A stretch of 64,000 nt of DNA. Source: Bacteroidota bacterium. GTDB taxonomy: Bacteria; Bacteroidota; Bacteroidia; Bacteroidales; VadinHA17. The stretch is from the NCBI GenBank assembly GCA_011049175.1, contig DSCJ01000025.1:1-64000 (forward strand). The letters are read 5' to 3'. The translations under genes and the position numbers were made by a program. Below are positions 21,165 through 30,803 of this stretch, in pieces (the first letter of the stretch is position 1; each line of letters begins with the position of its first letter). The notes under the pieces are model-generated. The model was not told the DNA's origin and did no database searches. It was given only the letters and a program-made list of their open reading frames with translations.

Positions 21165-21386
21165 TCAGGTTTGCTGCATGTTGGAAATGGTCAGGAACAA
21201 CCGGTCAAGTACTTCATCCCTTACCCGGAAACGGATCCGGCCCAGGAGACTGATCCATCCGGCCCAATCCTCTTCTTCCTGCTCCCACCCGGGCCATTCA
21301 TCCTCTTCTTCGTGATTCTCCATACAATACAACATGTGATCAAGGGTAGAATATTGCTTCATAGGCGGAATGGTGGTTCGTTTCAC
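21165..21386 (-). CDS. Small acidic Trp-rich hypothetical protein (73 aa)
   Basis: ORF immediately followed by the 17-bp terminator; EEEDEWPGWEQEEEDWAGW. Confidence 0.55.
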   Translation of the reverse strand: MKRTTIPPMKQYSTLDHMLYCMENHEEEDEWPGWEQEEEDWAGWISLLGRIRFRVRDEVLDRLFLTISNMQQT

Positions 21387-21486
21387 ATCTATCTGAATGG
21401 AATAACGCGAATAATACGGTCCTTATTATTTCTTTTGGAGAAAAAAACAATAGAAAATCAGCCCGTTTGCATCAGGTTTTTTCTTC

Positions 21487-23346
21487 TCAGGCAGTGACAG
21501 TTTCTCCAGCAAGGTACCGGCTGATGCCCTGGGCAGCAATTTTGGCATCGGCAATGGCTGTTACAGCATCCATATTCGTATTCACGATATCCCCGCCGGC
21601 AAAAACTTTCGCGATCGATGTCATACCGTTTTCGTCAACGCTCAGCTTCTTTCTTTGAGTAAATTTCAACTTGTTGAACAACTCTTCAGGAATGAATGAA
21701 AAATCTGGATATTGTCCGATGGCTTCAATGATCATATCACCTTCCATAAACATCTCTTTATTTTCATGGAAAGCAGGCGCAAACCGACCCTGCTCATTGA
21801 ATACCGATTTCACTTTCCTGCAAAGAAGACCTTTGATTTTGCCAGATTCATCAACCACCACTTCTTTCGGGCCCCATGCCGGATGAAACTGAATATTTTC
21901 TTCCCGGGCTTCTCTGATTTCTTCTTCTGTAGCCGGCATTTCGCCCCAGTCTTCAAGTGACACCGTTTTGACCGCCGTTTTCTCACCGGGATACTGTATA
22001 TGCTGCAGTCTCAGTGCCTCGCGGGCTACATCAAGGGCTACATTACCACCACCTATGACAATAATTTGCCTGCCCACTTTCCATGGCTTTCCAATCTTGT
22101 TATCTGTCAGAAATGCCAGAGCCAGCACACATTTTTCATAATTTTTCACCTGCGTGGAACGGCTTCTGGTATATCCGGTGCCCAGGAATACCGCATCGTA
22201 TTCTTTCAGCATGTCTTCAAACAAAACGTCCTTCCCAACGCGGGTATTGAAGAAAAACTCAACCCCGAGTGAACGGATATAATCCACATCCCTGTCGATG
22301 CTTTCCAGCGGCAAACGATACGCCGGAGGGCCTGTTCTCATGGTTCCCCCACCCCCGGCCAAAGCATCATAAACCCCTACTTTGTGTCCGCTCAGCCTTA
22401 GAAAGTATGCCACCGATAAACCAGCCGGACCGGCACCAATCACAGCAACCTTCCGCCCGGTAGCTGGTCCGGGGTTCAATTCCAGGGTAGTTTTAAAATC
22501 TTTCACAGTATCGGCTGCATATCTTTTCAACCAGCGGATAGATAAAGCCTCACCCCGGATGCTCAATGAACAGGCCTTTTCACAATGGGCCATACATACC
22601 CTGCCGCAAATGGATGGTATGGGATTATCTTCATATATTTTCTTGAGGGATTCCTCAGGTTTATCTTCAAAAATGGCATGGATATAATCGGATATTTTCA
22701 GATGGGCCGGGCAGGCTTCCTCGCAAAGCCGGCATTCCAAACACCGGGCTGCTTCCTTTCGCGCCTCTTCCCGGTCATACCCTATGATATGTTCAATAAA
22801 CGAAAGCATTCTTTCTTCCGGCGGCACTACAGGCATGGGAACCCTTTCAGGTTCGAACAGTGAATATTTCAGATCGGAAACAAAACCGTCATAATCTTTC
22901 CGGCGGTGAGACAGACTGGCTTTCAGAACAGAATATTCGTTCGTCGGGAAATATTTTTCCGGTTCCGTATGCTCATTTTTCGGTACAAAAACAAAGGTGT
23001 CGGGGTCAAAATGAATATGGAAATAATCGCGGGTTAGTTTCAGCGAACCAGGCGGACAGATATCTATGCATAAACCACAGAAGCAGCATCTTCCATAATC
23101 GATCCGGGGGCGTTTGTTCGTTTTTCCCGGTTCAGATACGAGCTCCGGGATTTCGATCATTTCTATGGCCTGGTTCGGACATATGTCGGCACAGTTACCG
23201 CATCCTGTACAGGTTTCCCAGTCGTTTACATGAAACCCCCTGTATCTCATGGCCGGCTCTTTCAATTCGAAAGGATACCTCAGGGTTTTCGGTTTGGCAA
23301 ACAGGTACTTAATGGCCTTGAATGGTTTCAGTACGCTCTGGCTCAT
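21487..23346 (-). CDS. NuoI-like ferredoxin domain fused to GltD/NfnB-type FAD/NAD(P)H oxidoreductase
   Basis: CTGCGNCADICP, CCFCGLCIDICP, then CLECRLCEEACP, CGRVCMAHCEKAC, GAGPAG (FAD) and GGGNVALD (NAD(P)H). Confidence 0.93.
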   Translation of the reverse strand: MSQSVLKPFKAIKYLFAKPKTLRYPFELKEPAMRYRGFHVNDWETCTGCGNCADICPNQAIEMIEIPELVSEPGKTNKRPRIDYGRCCFCGLCIDICPPGSLKLTRDYFHIHFDPDTFVFVPKNEHTEPEKYFPTNEYSVLKASLSHRRKDYDGFVSDLKYSLFEPERVPMPVVPPEERMLSFIEHIIGYDREEARKEAARCLECRLCEEACPAHLKISDYIHAIFEDKPEESLKKIYEDNPIPSICGRVCMAHCEKACSLSIRGEALSIRWLKRYAADTVKDFKTTLELNPGPATGRKVAVIGAGPAGLSVAYFLRLSGHKVGVYDALAGGGGTMRTGPPAYRLPLESIDRDVDYIRSLGVEFFFNTRVGKDVLFEDMLKEYDAVFLGTGYTRSRSTQVKNYEKCVLALAFLTDNKIGKPWKVGRQIIVIGGGNVALDVAREALRLQHIQYPGEKTAVKTVSLEDWGEMPATEEEIREAREENIQFHPAWGPKEVVVDESGKIKGLLCRKVKSVFNEQGRFAPAFHENKEMFMEGDMIIEAIGQYPDFSFIPEELFNKLKFTQRKKLSVDENGMTSIAKVFAGGDIVNTNMDAVTAIADAKIAAQGISRYLAGETVTA

Positions 23347-23366
23347 ATTCTGATCCTCCTTATTAT

Positions 23367-24464
23367 TTACCGGTCAATTTCCGGTGCTGTGATATACAAA
23401 CTGATCATGATATTCCCAACATCCGCAATGCTTTCATTCTCCAGGGCTTTTTCCAGAATGGTCAGACCATGGCTGTATGAGGGTGTTCGGAAGTGTGCCC
23501 GGCAGGGTTTGTCTCCCCCGTCACTTACCAGATACAGGCCCAGTTCGCCCCTGGATGACTCGCAGCGAACATACACTTCGCTTTCGGGTATCTTCCATTT
23601 GAACGGATTGGGAATACGCTGATATGCTTCTCCTTTTGGTAATTTATCGAGCAACTTGAAGATCATATGGACACTTTCGATCATTTCATCGCGTACCACC
23701 CATATTCTGGAATAGGCATCTCCATCGGTCCGTACAGGGATTTCCCAATCCACCTGATCATAGGCGGCATAGGGTTCTGTTTTCCGGATATCCTTTTTCA
23801 TACCGGTGGCCCTAAGAACCTGTCCCACGGCTCCCATCCGGCAGGCGTCTTCTCTGCTCAGCTTCCCCACTCCATGAGCTCTTTCATAAAAAAGGCGGTT
23901 GTGAAAAAAGGTGTCGTCATAATCCGGCACACAGCTCCCGATGGTATGGAGGGTGGAACGGATCCTTTCCTCAAAGCCTTCGGGAAAATCACGCCTAACT
24001 CCGCCGGGCCACAGATAAATATGGTATACCCGTCCCCCGGTCAGTTCTTCGAAAAGGTCAAGGATCAGATCGCGGTGGTACATAGCCCAGTTGGCTACCG
24101 TATCAAAACCAAGCATATTGGCATAAGCCCACAATCCAAACAGATGTGAGCCCACCCGGGCCAGCTCGAGGTAAATGCTCCGGATAAACTGTGCCCGTTC
24201 AGGAACCTCTATTCCGGCCAGTTTTTCCACGGCCATGGCATACATCAGTTCCATATGATCGGGTTCCACCACATTGATACGGCATACCAGCGGAAAATTC
24301 TGGATCCAGGTACGTTGTTCCATGAGCTTTTCAAATCCGCGATGCAAAAAGCCCGGATTGGCTGTGGCTTTAACGATCCGGTCTCCTTCTACCTGAAGGG
24401 TAATGCTGAAGTTGCCCACCATGCCCAGGTGCTGGGGACCAAAATACAGTTCAAGTTCCCTCAT
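23367..24464 (-). CDS. NuoD / hydrogenase-large-subunit-like (Mbx/Mbs-type), NiFe ligands absent
   Basis: YFGPQHLGMVGNFSITLQVEGDRI, HRGFEKLMEQRTWIQ; RINVVEPDH where hydrogenases have RICGLCSH; no C-terminal DPCxxC. Confidence 0.92.
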   Translation of the reverse strand: MRELELYFGPQHLGMVGNFSITLQVEGDRIVKATANPGFLHRGFEKLMEQRTWIQNFPLVCRINVVEPDHMELMYAMAVEKLAGIEVPERAQFIRSIYLELARVGSHLFGLWAYANMLGFDTVANWAMYHRDLILDLFEELTGGRVYHIYLWPGGVRRDFPEGFEERIRSTLHTIGSCVPDYDDTFFHNRLFYERAHGVGKLSREDACRMGAVGQVLRATGMKKDIRKTEPYAAYDQVDWEIPVRTDGDAYSRIWVVRDEMIESVHMIFKLLDKLPKGEAYQRIPNPFKWKIPESEVYVRCESSRGELGLYLVSDGGDKPCRAHFRTPSYSHGLTILEKALENESIADVGNIMISLYITAPEIDR

Positions 24465-24979
24465 GTTCTTCCTTTTTTGTCATCCACAAAAGGAATCTGG
24501 TCAAAAACATCCTTCACATATTTTCTTGTGTCGAAATCTTTTCTGAAGGGGGGGATGTCGTATTCCCTTTCCAGGAATAAAGGGGTCAGTCGGGGATGCC
24601 CCCTGAACAATATCCCGTAAAGCTCGTGCAACTCGCGTTCATACGGGGAAGCATTCCCAAAAATTTCGGTGGCTGTATAGAATTGCGGATTCTCCCGGGG
24701 TATCGTTGTCTTGAGCAGAATATTCAGCTTCTGCATGGCGACATCTCCACCATATGATGATAAAATATAAACCAGTTCCAGTACATTGTCGTTTAACCGG
24801 TCGACGCATGATATCAGGGCCAGGTGATCAAATCCCGTTTTCTTCAGAAAACTCAGCATAGTAATGACCGCTTCTTTTCGGCACTTTACGGTCATGCGGT
24901 TTTCACCGTCCCCCTCCGTCGATATACTCTCGAACATACTCCGGAGTTCATCCTGCAACTTTTTCCCTGGATTTTTCAT
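24461..24979 (-). CDS. NuoC-like (30 kDa) subunit
   Basis: ASPYERELHELYGILFRGHPRLTPLFLE; start refined to MKNPGKK at 24979. Confidence 0.9.
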   Translation of the reverse strand: MKNPGKKLQDELRSMFESISTEGDGENRMTVKCRKEAVITMLSFLKKTGFDHLALISCVDRLNDNVLELVYILSSYGGDVAMQKLNILLKTTIPRENPQFYTATEIFGNASPYERELHELYGILFRGHPRLTPLFLEREYDIPPFRKDFDTRKYVKDVFDQIPFVDDKKGRT

Positions 24980-25553
24980 TTTCTTCCTCTTTTGAAAACA
25001 GGGGAGGCCATTCCAGCTCCCCAAGAATTTTTTCCTGATTACGCCGGTACTTCGCATAATGCTCACGGTATTTCAGGTAACCCGTTGCCATTCCCTTATC
25101 GATCAGGGTCCATAAATGGGTAACTGCAACGAATACTGCTTCGGGTCGGGGCATACATCCAGCAATCCACCCGTCTACCGGAATGTATTTATCCAGGTGC
25201 TTGATGGTATTGTACGAATCCCAGTACATGCCCCCGTTGATGGGGCATGAACCGAAACCTACCGTATATTTGGGCTCCGGCATTTGTTCATAGGAGCGAA
25301 TAATGTACCGCAATGTCTTTACCGACACATAACCGGTAATAAGAAACAGGTTTGCCTGGCGCGGGGTTGCCACGGGAATAACGCCAAAACGCTCCGCATC
25401 CCAGCGGGTAGTAATGGTAGGTGGTATTTCAATAATGCCGCAACCCGTGCAGAAATACAGGGCATGAAGAGAATATTTCTGCCCCATGTTCCCGGGCGAT
25501 TTGAACCATTTTCCAATGTTATTTCTATCCATCTTTCCGCTTTTTTTCGTCAT
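24948..25553 (-). CDS. NuoB / small hydrogenase-type subunit
   Basis: LYFCTGCGIIEIPPT, GSCPINGGMYWDSYNT, GCMPRPEAVF; ATGA overlap with nuoH-like stop. Confidence 0.92.
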   Translation of the reverse strand: MTKKSGKMDRNNIGKWFKSPGNMGQKYSLHALYFCTGCGIIEIPPTITTRWDAERFGVIPVATPRQANLFLITGYVSVKTLRYIIRSYEQMPEPKYTVGFGSCPINGGMYWDSYNTIKHLDKYIPVDGWIAGCMPRPEAVFVAVTHLWTLIDKGMATGYLKYREHYAKYRRNQEKILGELEWPPLFSKEEENEKSREKVAG

Positions 25554-26449
25554 GAAGTGGTTACCCAAACAATGATCAAACCAATAAATGCAAGCAAAGC
25601 CGGCCATCTCCAGAGGTATCTCACAGCCTGCTCTATCCTGAAACGAGGCCATACTGCATGAACTACCTGAAATACCATAAAGGCCAGCAACAGTTTGATC
25701 AGAAAATAACCCGCATTGCTTCCGCCTCCCATAAACAGGTTCACAAACAGTGAAAGACCGATATAAATATTGAATGCATGCTGAAGGGTGGCAAATGCCA
25801 GGAATTTACCCCCGTATTCGGCCATAGGCCCCGATGAGATCTCCTGAGGGGCCTGAATCATCTCAAACGGCCGAATGCCCATAATAGCCGGCATGATCAA
25901 CAGGTAGGCCAGCCCCGATACTACCAGGGGAAGCTGTACCAGTGACCATCCCGCTTGTATCTGGGTTTCCACAATATCAACTATGGAAACCGTACGGTAA
26001 TAGGTCATCAACGAAAGCAGAATCATTAACAAAGACAATTCGTATCCGAAAGCCAGCTGCATTTTTCGGGAAACCCCGATACTGGCATGCGGATTGGCCG
26101 ATTCCCCTGCGCTAAGGGCAATTCCCAGAGGAGCAATCAGCATCAGGTACAAAATTACCAGCAAACCACCCGAACCACTCAGAGGACATATCCCTCCGAA
26201 CGGAAGAAATAACACCACTACCACCGATCCGGTGAGTGAAAAAATCATGCCTGCATCGAACAGTTTCCCGTGGCTTACGGCTGTCTGACTGAACCATTTG
26301 ACTATATCGATAAAAGGCTGGCTGAGGGGAGGTCCGTAGCGCCAGTGTATTCTTGCCGTTACCTTCCGGGACAAACCGATCAGGAACAGACCCACCAGAC
26401 AGGCCAGTATACTGACAAATAAAATCTGCAATACGAGTACCATTACCAT
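25550..26449 (-). CDS. NuoH-like membrane subunit
   Basis: ARIHWRYGPPLSQPFIDIVKWFSQ, GIRPFEMIQAPQEISSGPMAEYGGK. Confidence 0.93.
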   Translation of the reverse strand: MVMVLVLQILFVSILACLVGLFLIGLSRKVTARIHWRYGPPLSQPFIDIVKWFSQTAVSHGKLFDAGMIFSLTGSVVVVLFLPFGGICPLSGSGGLLVILYLMLIAPLGIALSAGESANPHASIGVSRKMQLAFGYELSLLMILLSLMTYYRTVSIVDIVETQIQAGWSLVQLPLVVSGLAYLLIMPAIMGIRPFEMIQAPQEISSGPMAEYGGKFLAFATLQHAFNIYIGLSLFVNLFMGGGSNAGYFLIKLLLAFMVFQVVHAVWPRFRIEQAVRYLWRWPALLAFIGLIIVWVTTS

Positions 26450-28299
26450 ACCTTCCAGTATAATTGTATAAAAATCAAAATTGCCAGAAACAGAATGATA
26501 TACAGGGCATAATTCCCCACATCTCCCGTATATATTCGCCGGATGCCGTTCCCCGCGTTCCTGATTCCACGCGCCAGCGCTGAATAAAAATTGTCGGCTA
26601 TGTCTTTCAGATATGGAGCTATCATACGGGTAAGAGGATCATAAAATTTCACCGAATACTGGTATCTGTCAGCCGGAACGGGTGCACCGGCAGCATAATT
26701 ATCCATCTGATCTGCCCGGGTGTTTTTCGGTCCCATCCGGAAGAAAAGCCAGAGCACAATACCTCCCAAAATCAAGGCTGTAGCAATATTCAGCATCTGA
26801 ATGGACCCTGAACCTGTAACCACTCCCCACATATTGATCGCCAGCGGTTCCATTCCGAAACCAAGCTCCGACAAATTGATCACATGCAGGGGCAGCCCCG
26901 GAAGAACGCCGAACACGAACACGGTCAGGGAGAGAAATATCATGGGGACCTTCATGGAAACAGGTGCTGCCTGAAGCTTCTCATATTTCCGGGGAAGCTG
27001 ACCCAGGAAAATATGATGGATCAGTTTGTAACTGTACAGGATAGTCCCCCAGGTTCCCAGGAGCGCCACAAAAGCCAGAAAAGGGGAATGGTTAACAATC
27101 AATGTATGATATATGAGCCATTTCGACACAAACCCGTTGGTCAGTGGCACCCCGATCAATCCGCAAACGCCGATCAAACCGGCAACAAATGTCACCGGCA
27201 TTTTCTTGATCAGCCCGCCCAGTGAATTCAGGTCACGTACTCCGTTCGTGCGAAATTCCACCGCACCCACTACCATGAACAAAAGCGATTTAAAAAGAGC
27301 ATGGTTGAAAAAATGGAGCGTCCCTCCCGAAAGACTTTCACTGGTACCGTATGCAATCCCCAGAATGATATATCCCGCCTGTGCTACTGTTGACCATGCC
27401 AGTAATCTCTTGGCATCGTCCTGGAACAGGGCAATGAAAGTGGGAATAAGGATGGTAACGGCTCCCAGTAACAGAAGCAGATTTCTGACATTGAACAGAG
27501 CGTGTCCCAGATTCACAAAAACCTGGACCTGGATGATACCATATATCAACAGGATAAAACCGAAGGTGCCAATCTTGATCAATACTCCGGAAAGTACAGC
27601 ACTGAACGGAGATGGTGCTTCGGAATGTGCCGGAGGAAGCCAGACATGCAGGGGCCATATGGCATTTTTTATTCCGAAGGCGACAAAAAACAGGATGAGA
27701 ATAAACTGTAAGTAGCCGGAGGAAGCCGAATTCAGGCTCCCGGAAATACCTTCAAATACCAGAGTGCCGGTCTGCGTATACAGGGAAATCATACCCACAA
27801 GCATGGCAAGGGAACCGGCCACCGACATCACAATGTATTTCATGCCTGCAGCAATGGCTTTCCCCCTGTTGTAGCTGATCAGCAGAAATGTGCTCCAAGA
27901 CATCATTTCCCAGAAAATATAAAAGGAGAGAAAATCACCCGACAGCACGATCCCGATCATGCTGAAGATCACCAGCAGCATCATGAAATAGAAAAAATCC
28001 GTTCTGCCTTTTTTTCTGATATAGAGCCATGAAAAGATCACAGCACACAAACCCACCACCGCAATGGTCAGGGCGAAGATCCAGGCAAAGGGATGGATGC
28101 TCAATACCATCGGAAAATCCAGGAACCCCGTATACAGAGTGGCCGTGGAAGACTTTCCATACAGGGATGTAATACCGGCTGTTGCAAACAGCAAAACCAG
28201 AACAGCCAGAATATCCCTTGCTCTTTTCGATATTTTCCCCAACAGGTAAGTGAGCAGAGACCCTCCGAAAAAAACGGCTAGAAGAATTTCCAGTTTCAT
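26443..28299 (-). CDS. NuoL/MrpD-like antiporter subunit (second copy)
   Basis: Multi-TM; WPLHVWLPPAHSEAPSPFSAVLSGVLIKIGTFG. Confidence 0.93.
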   Translation of the reverse strand: MKLEILLAVFFGGSLLTYLLGKISKRARDILAVLVLLFATAGITSLYGKSSTATLYTGFLDFPMVLSIHPFAWIFALTIAVVGLCAVIFSWLYIRKKGRTDFFYFMMLLVIFSMIGIVLSGDFLSFYIFWEMMSWSTFLLISYNRGKAIAAGMKYIVMSVAGSLAMLVGMISLYTQTGTLVFEGISGSLNSASSGYLQFILILFFVAFGIKNAIWPLHVWLPPAHSEAPSPFSAVLSGVLIKIGTFGFILLIYGIIQVQVFVNLGHALFNVRNLLLLLGAVTILIPTFIALFQDDAKRLLAWSTVAQAGYIILGIAYGTSESLSGGTLHFFNHALFKSLLFMVVGAVEFRTNGVRDLNSLGGLIKKMPVTFVAGLIGVCGLIGVPLTNGFVSKWLIYHTLIVNHSPFLAFVALLGTWGTILYSYKLIHHIFLGQLPRKYEKLQAAPVSMKVPMIFLSLTVFVFGVLPGLPLHVINLSELGFGMEPLAINMWGVVTGSGSIQMLNIATALILGGIVLWLFFRMGPKNTRADQMDNYAAGAPVPADRYQYSVKFYDPLTRMIAPYLKDIADNFYSALARGIRNAGNGIRRIYTGDVGNYALYIILFLAILIFIQLYWKVW

Positions 28300-29768
28300 G
28301 GGATAATGCTTTTAATGAAACCCGGGCGGTCGAGCAATTCCAGGGCAGATGCATCCAGCAGGTCTGTGATCAGTGAAGGGTAAATACCCAGAACAATGAT
28401 CAGGCCTGTAAAAAGAAAAATGGGGACAAGACGGGAAAAGGCAGCCGGGGCCCTTTCCCTGTCTGGCAAATCATCCCCGGCAAAATAAAGCACCTGTACC
28501 ACCCTGAAGAAATAAGCCCCTTCAATCACGGTGGCTATCAGAATAAAACCCAGCAGAATAAGCGTTAGCATCTGACCGTCATGCAAAGCAGCTTTCAATA
28601 TCATAAACTTGCCCGGGAAACCCATAAAAGGGGGCAAACCCACCATAGAAAAAGCCCCGATAGTAAAAGCCAGTGAAGTAAAAGGCATGGTCTTCCCCAT
28701 TCCCTTAAAAGAAGCTATTTCCATCGATCCCGTCCGGGTAATCATGTAACCGGCAGCCAGAAACAACAATGCTTTTCCCAGGGTATGGCTGGCCAACTGA
28801 AAAAATCCTCCTGTTATTCCCTGAGTTGAAGCCAGGGAAAAAGCAAAAACCAGCAGACCGATCTGTCCGATGCTTGAAAAAGCAAGCATTCTTTTAATGT
28901 TGTCCTGACTGAAAGCACAGAGCTCGCCGATCAACAGGGTCAGGACTCCCAGCACCAGGAAAAAACCCATCATGTTCGAAATCCCGAAGAGGGTAAATAC
29001 TACACGGAGTACAGCATATAACCCTACTTCAATGGCTATCCCCGACAGCACAGCGCTGATGGTGGTGGGAGCCGAAGAATGGGCATCTGGAAGCCAGGCA
29101 TTTAAAGGGAATAGTGCAGCTTCCACACCAAAACCTGTAATAAACAGCACCAGGGGTACATAAACGGAAACGGGCTGCACAGAATGAATACGACCGGCTA
29201 TATCGGCCATATTCAATGTGCCAAACTGCCCGTAAAGAAGCCCTATCCCAATCAGGATCAATCCCGATCCCAGACTTCCCTGGATAAGGTATTTAACAGC
29301 CGATTCTATGCCGGCCCGGTTGCCCAGGTATGCCACCAGCGAATAGGAAGCAAGACACAGGATCTCAAAAAACACAAAAAGGTTGAAAATGTCGCCTGTC
29401 AGCACCACCCCTGTCGCTCCGGTGAGTTGCAGCATATACAGAATATGATACCTGTCCTCGTATTTCTCCTTTACAGGATGAAATGCATAAACTGAAACCA
29501 GAAATCCTACCAGGGCAATAAGAACAACGAACAACATTCCTACGGGACCGGCAACCAGATTTATTCCCATAGGGGGAATAAATCCCCCGATGTGAACGTG
29601 AACCGGATGATCCATTACCACAGGAATCAGCCTCAGGGCAAAAACCAGATTGAACAGAAAAGCCAGGGCAGGGACAAACCGGATAATCTTTTTGGAAATA
29701 TATTTCAGCAGCGGAATGGCAAAAGCCAGACCCAGCGGAACCACAATAAAAAGTACCGGATTTACCAT
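28296..29768 (-). CDS. mrpD: Na+/H+ antiporter subunit D
   Basis: FPLNAWLPDAHSSAPTTISAVLSGIAIEVGLYA. Confidence 0.93.
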   Translation of the reverse strand: MVNPVLFIVVPLGLAFAIPLLKYISKKIIRFVPALAFLFNLVFALRLIPVVMDHPVHVHIGGFIPPMGINLVAGPVGMLFVVLIALVGFLVSVYAFHPVKEKYEDRYHILYMLQLTGATGVVLTGDIFNLFVFFEILCLASYSLVAYLGNRAGIESAVKYLIQGSLGSGLILIGIGLLYGQFGTLNMADIAGRIHSVQPVSVYVPLVLFITGFGVEAALFPLNAWLPDAHSSAPTTISAVLSGIAIEVGLYAVLRVVFTLFGISNMMGFFLVLGVLTLLIGELCAFSQDNIKRMLAFSSIGQIGLLVFAFSLASTQGITGGFFQLASHTLGKALLFLAAGYMITRTGSMEIASFKGMGKTMPFTSLAFTIGAFSMVGLPPFMGFPGKFMILKAALHDGQMLTLILLGFILIATVIEGAYFFRVVQVLYFAGDDLPDRERAPAAFSRLVPIFLFTGLIIVLGIYPSLITDLLDASALELLDRPGFIKSIIP

Positions 29769-30121
29769 CTCTGTTCTTTTATTTTTCTCAAATTAATGGT
29801 GCCATAGTGTGCATAGATTTTGATAGCCAGAATCACAGCCAGGGCCAGTACGGCCACACCGATTACAATGGCCGTCAGAACCAGCGCCTGCGGAACCGGA
29901 TCGACCATTTTTCCGGCATCCAGACCGGATTTTGAAAACACGGGGGCGGTCCCTTCACGCAGATAACCCACGGTAATCAGGAAAAGGTATATTCCCGTAT
30001 CAAATATGCTGAACCCGATAATGACTTTCATCAGGTTCTTTTTAACCAGGATAATATACAATCCGATGATGATCAGACTAAATGCACCTATATAATATGT
30101 ATATTCACTCAGAAAGTTCAT
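29762..30121 (-). CDS. mrpC: Na+/H+ antiporter subunit C (NuoK-like)
   Basis: FSIFDTGIYLFLITVGY and DPVPQALVLTAIVIGVAVLALAVILAIKIY. Confidence 0.92.
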   Translation of the reverse strand: MNFLSEYTYYIGAFSLIIIGLYIILVKKNLMKVIIGFSIFDTGIYLFLITVGYLREGTAPVFSKSGLDAGKMVDPVPQALVLTAIVIGVAVLALAVILAIKIYAHYGTINLRKIKEQRW

Positions 30122-30803
30122 CAGTATTCTCTATTAAATGATCAATAATGCCGGCCAGTTCAGAACCCACCTTCAGTCCGACCGCCAGGTAGATCAAGGG
30201 AATGATCCCGGCACTTATCAGGGTTCCGGCTTCTCCTAAGGGAAGGAAATTGAAGAGAAAATCCCCGCCAATCAGCAGGCCGGTAACTCCCAGAAGGATA
30301 AACAGCAAGCCACCCAGAGATTCCAGTCCACGGCTCAGGTTTTCCCTGATCCTTTTTCCCCTGCATCCCAGGTACATCAGCAGAAAGGCGGAAGCCACAA
30401 CGGCACCCCCCTGAAATCCTCCGCCGGGGGTCAAATGACCATGGATAACAATGTACGTCCCTACCAGCAGGATCACTGGGAACAAAAACCGGCAACCCGT
30501 GTACACAATCAGGCTGGCCGGCTCGATAACAGGATGGGTTTTCTTCCTCCGGACCAGTCCAATTACTGCGCCCAGGCCCATGGCAGCGGTAAAGAGAACG
30601 GTCACTTCTCCCAGAGTATCAAACCCTCTGTAGCTCACCACCACCGCCGTCACAATATTTGTGGCCCCGGTTTCCTTTACCCCCTCACGAATGAAATGAT
30701 CACCCATTCTTTCTCCCGGCTCGCCAAAAGGGATCTGGCTGATACTCATAAACAGGCCGGTGGCCACAATACCCAGGAGAATGATACTGATCAGCTTTCT
30801 CAT
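30105..30803 (-). CDS. mrpB: MnhB/MrpB-domain subunit
   Basis: YIVIHGHLTPGGGFQGGAVVASAFLLMYL. Confidence 0.92.
   Translation of the reverse strand: MRKLISIILLGIVATGLFMSISQIPFGEPGERMGDHFIREGVKETGATNIVTAVVVSYRGFDTLGEVTVLFTAAMGLGAVIGLVRRKKTHPVIEPASLIVYTGCRFLFPVILLVGTYIVIHGHLTPGGGFQGGAVVASAFLLMYLGCRGKRIRENLSRGLESLGGLLFILLGVTGLLIGGDFLFNFLPLGEAGTLISAGIIPLIYLAVGLKVGSELAGIIDHLIENTDELSE

Noticed and set aside
23367-24464. Initial reading as a NiFe hydrogenase large subunit
   Set aside because: Both CxxC ligand motifs are missing, so a hydrogenase call is not supported.
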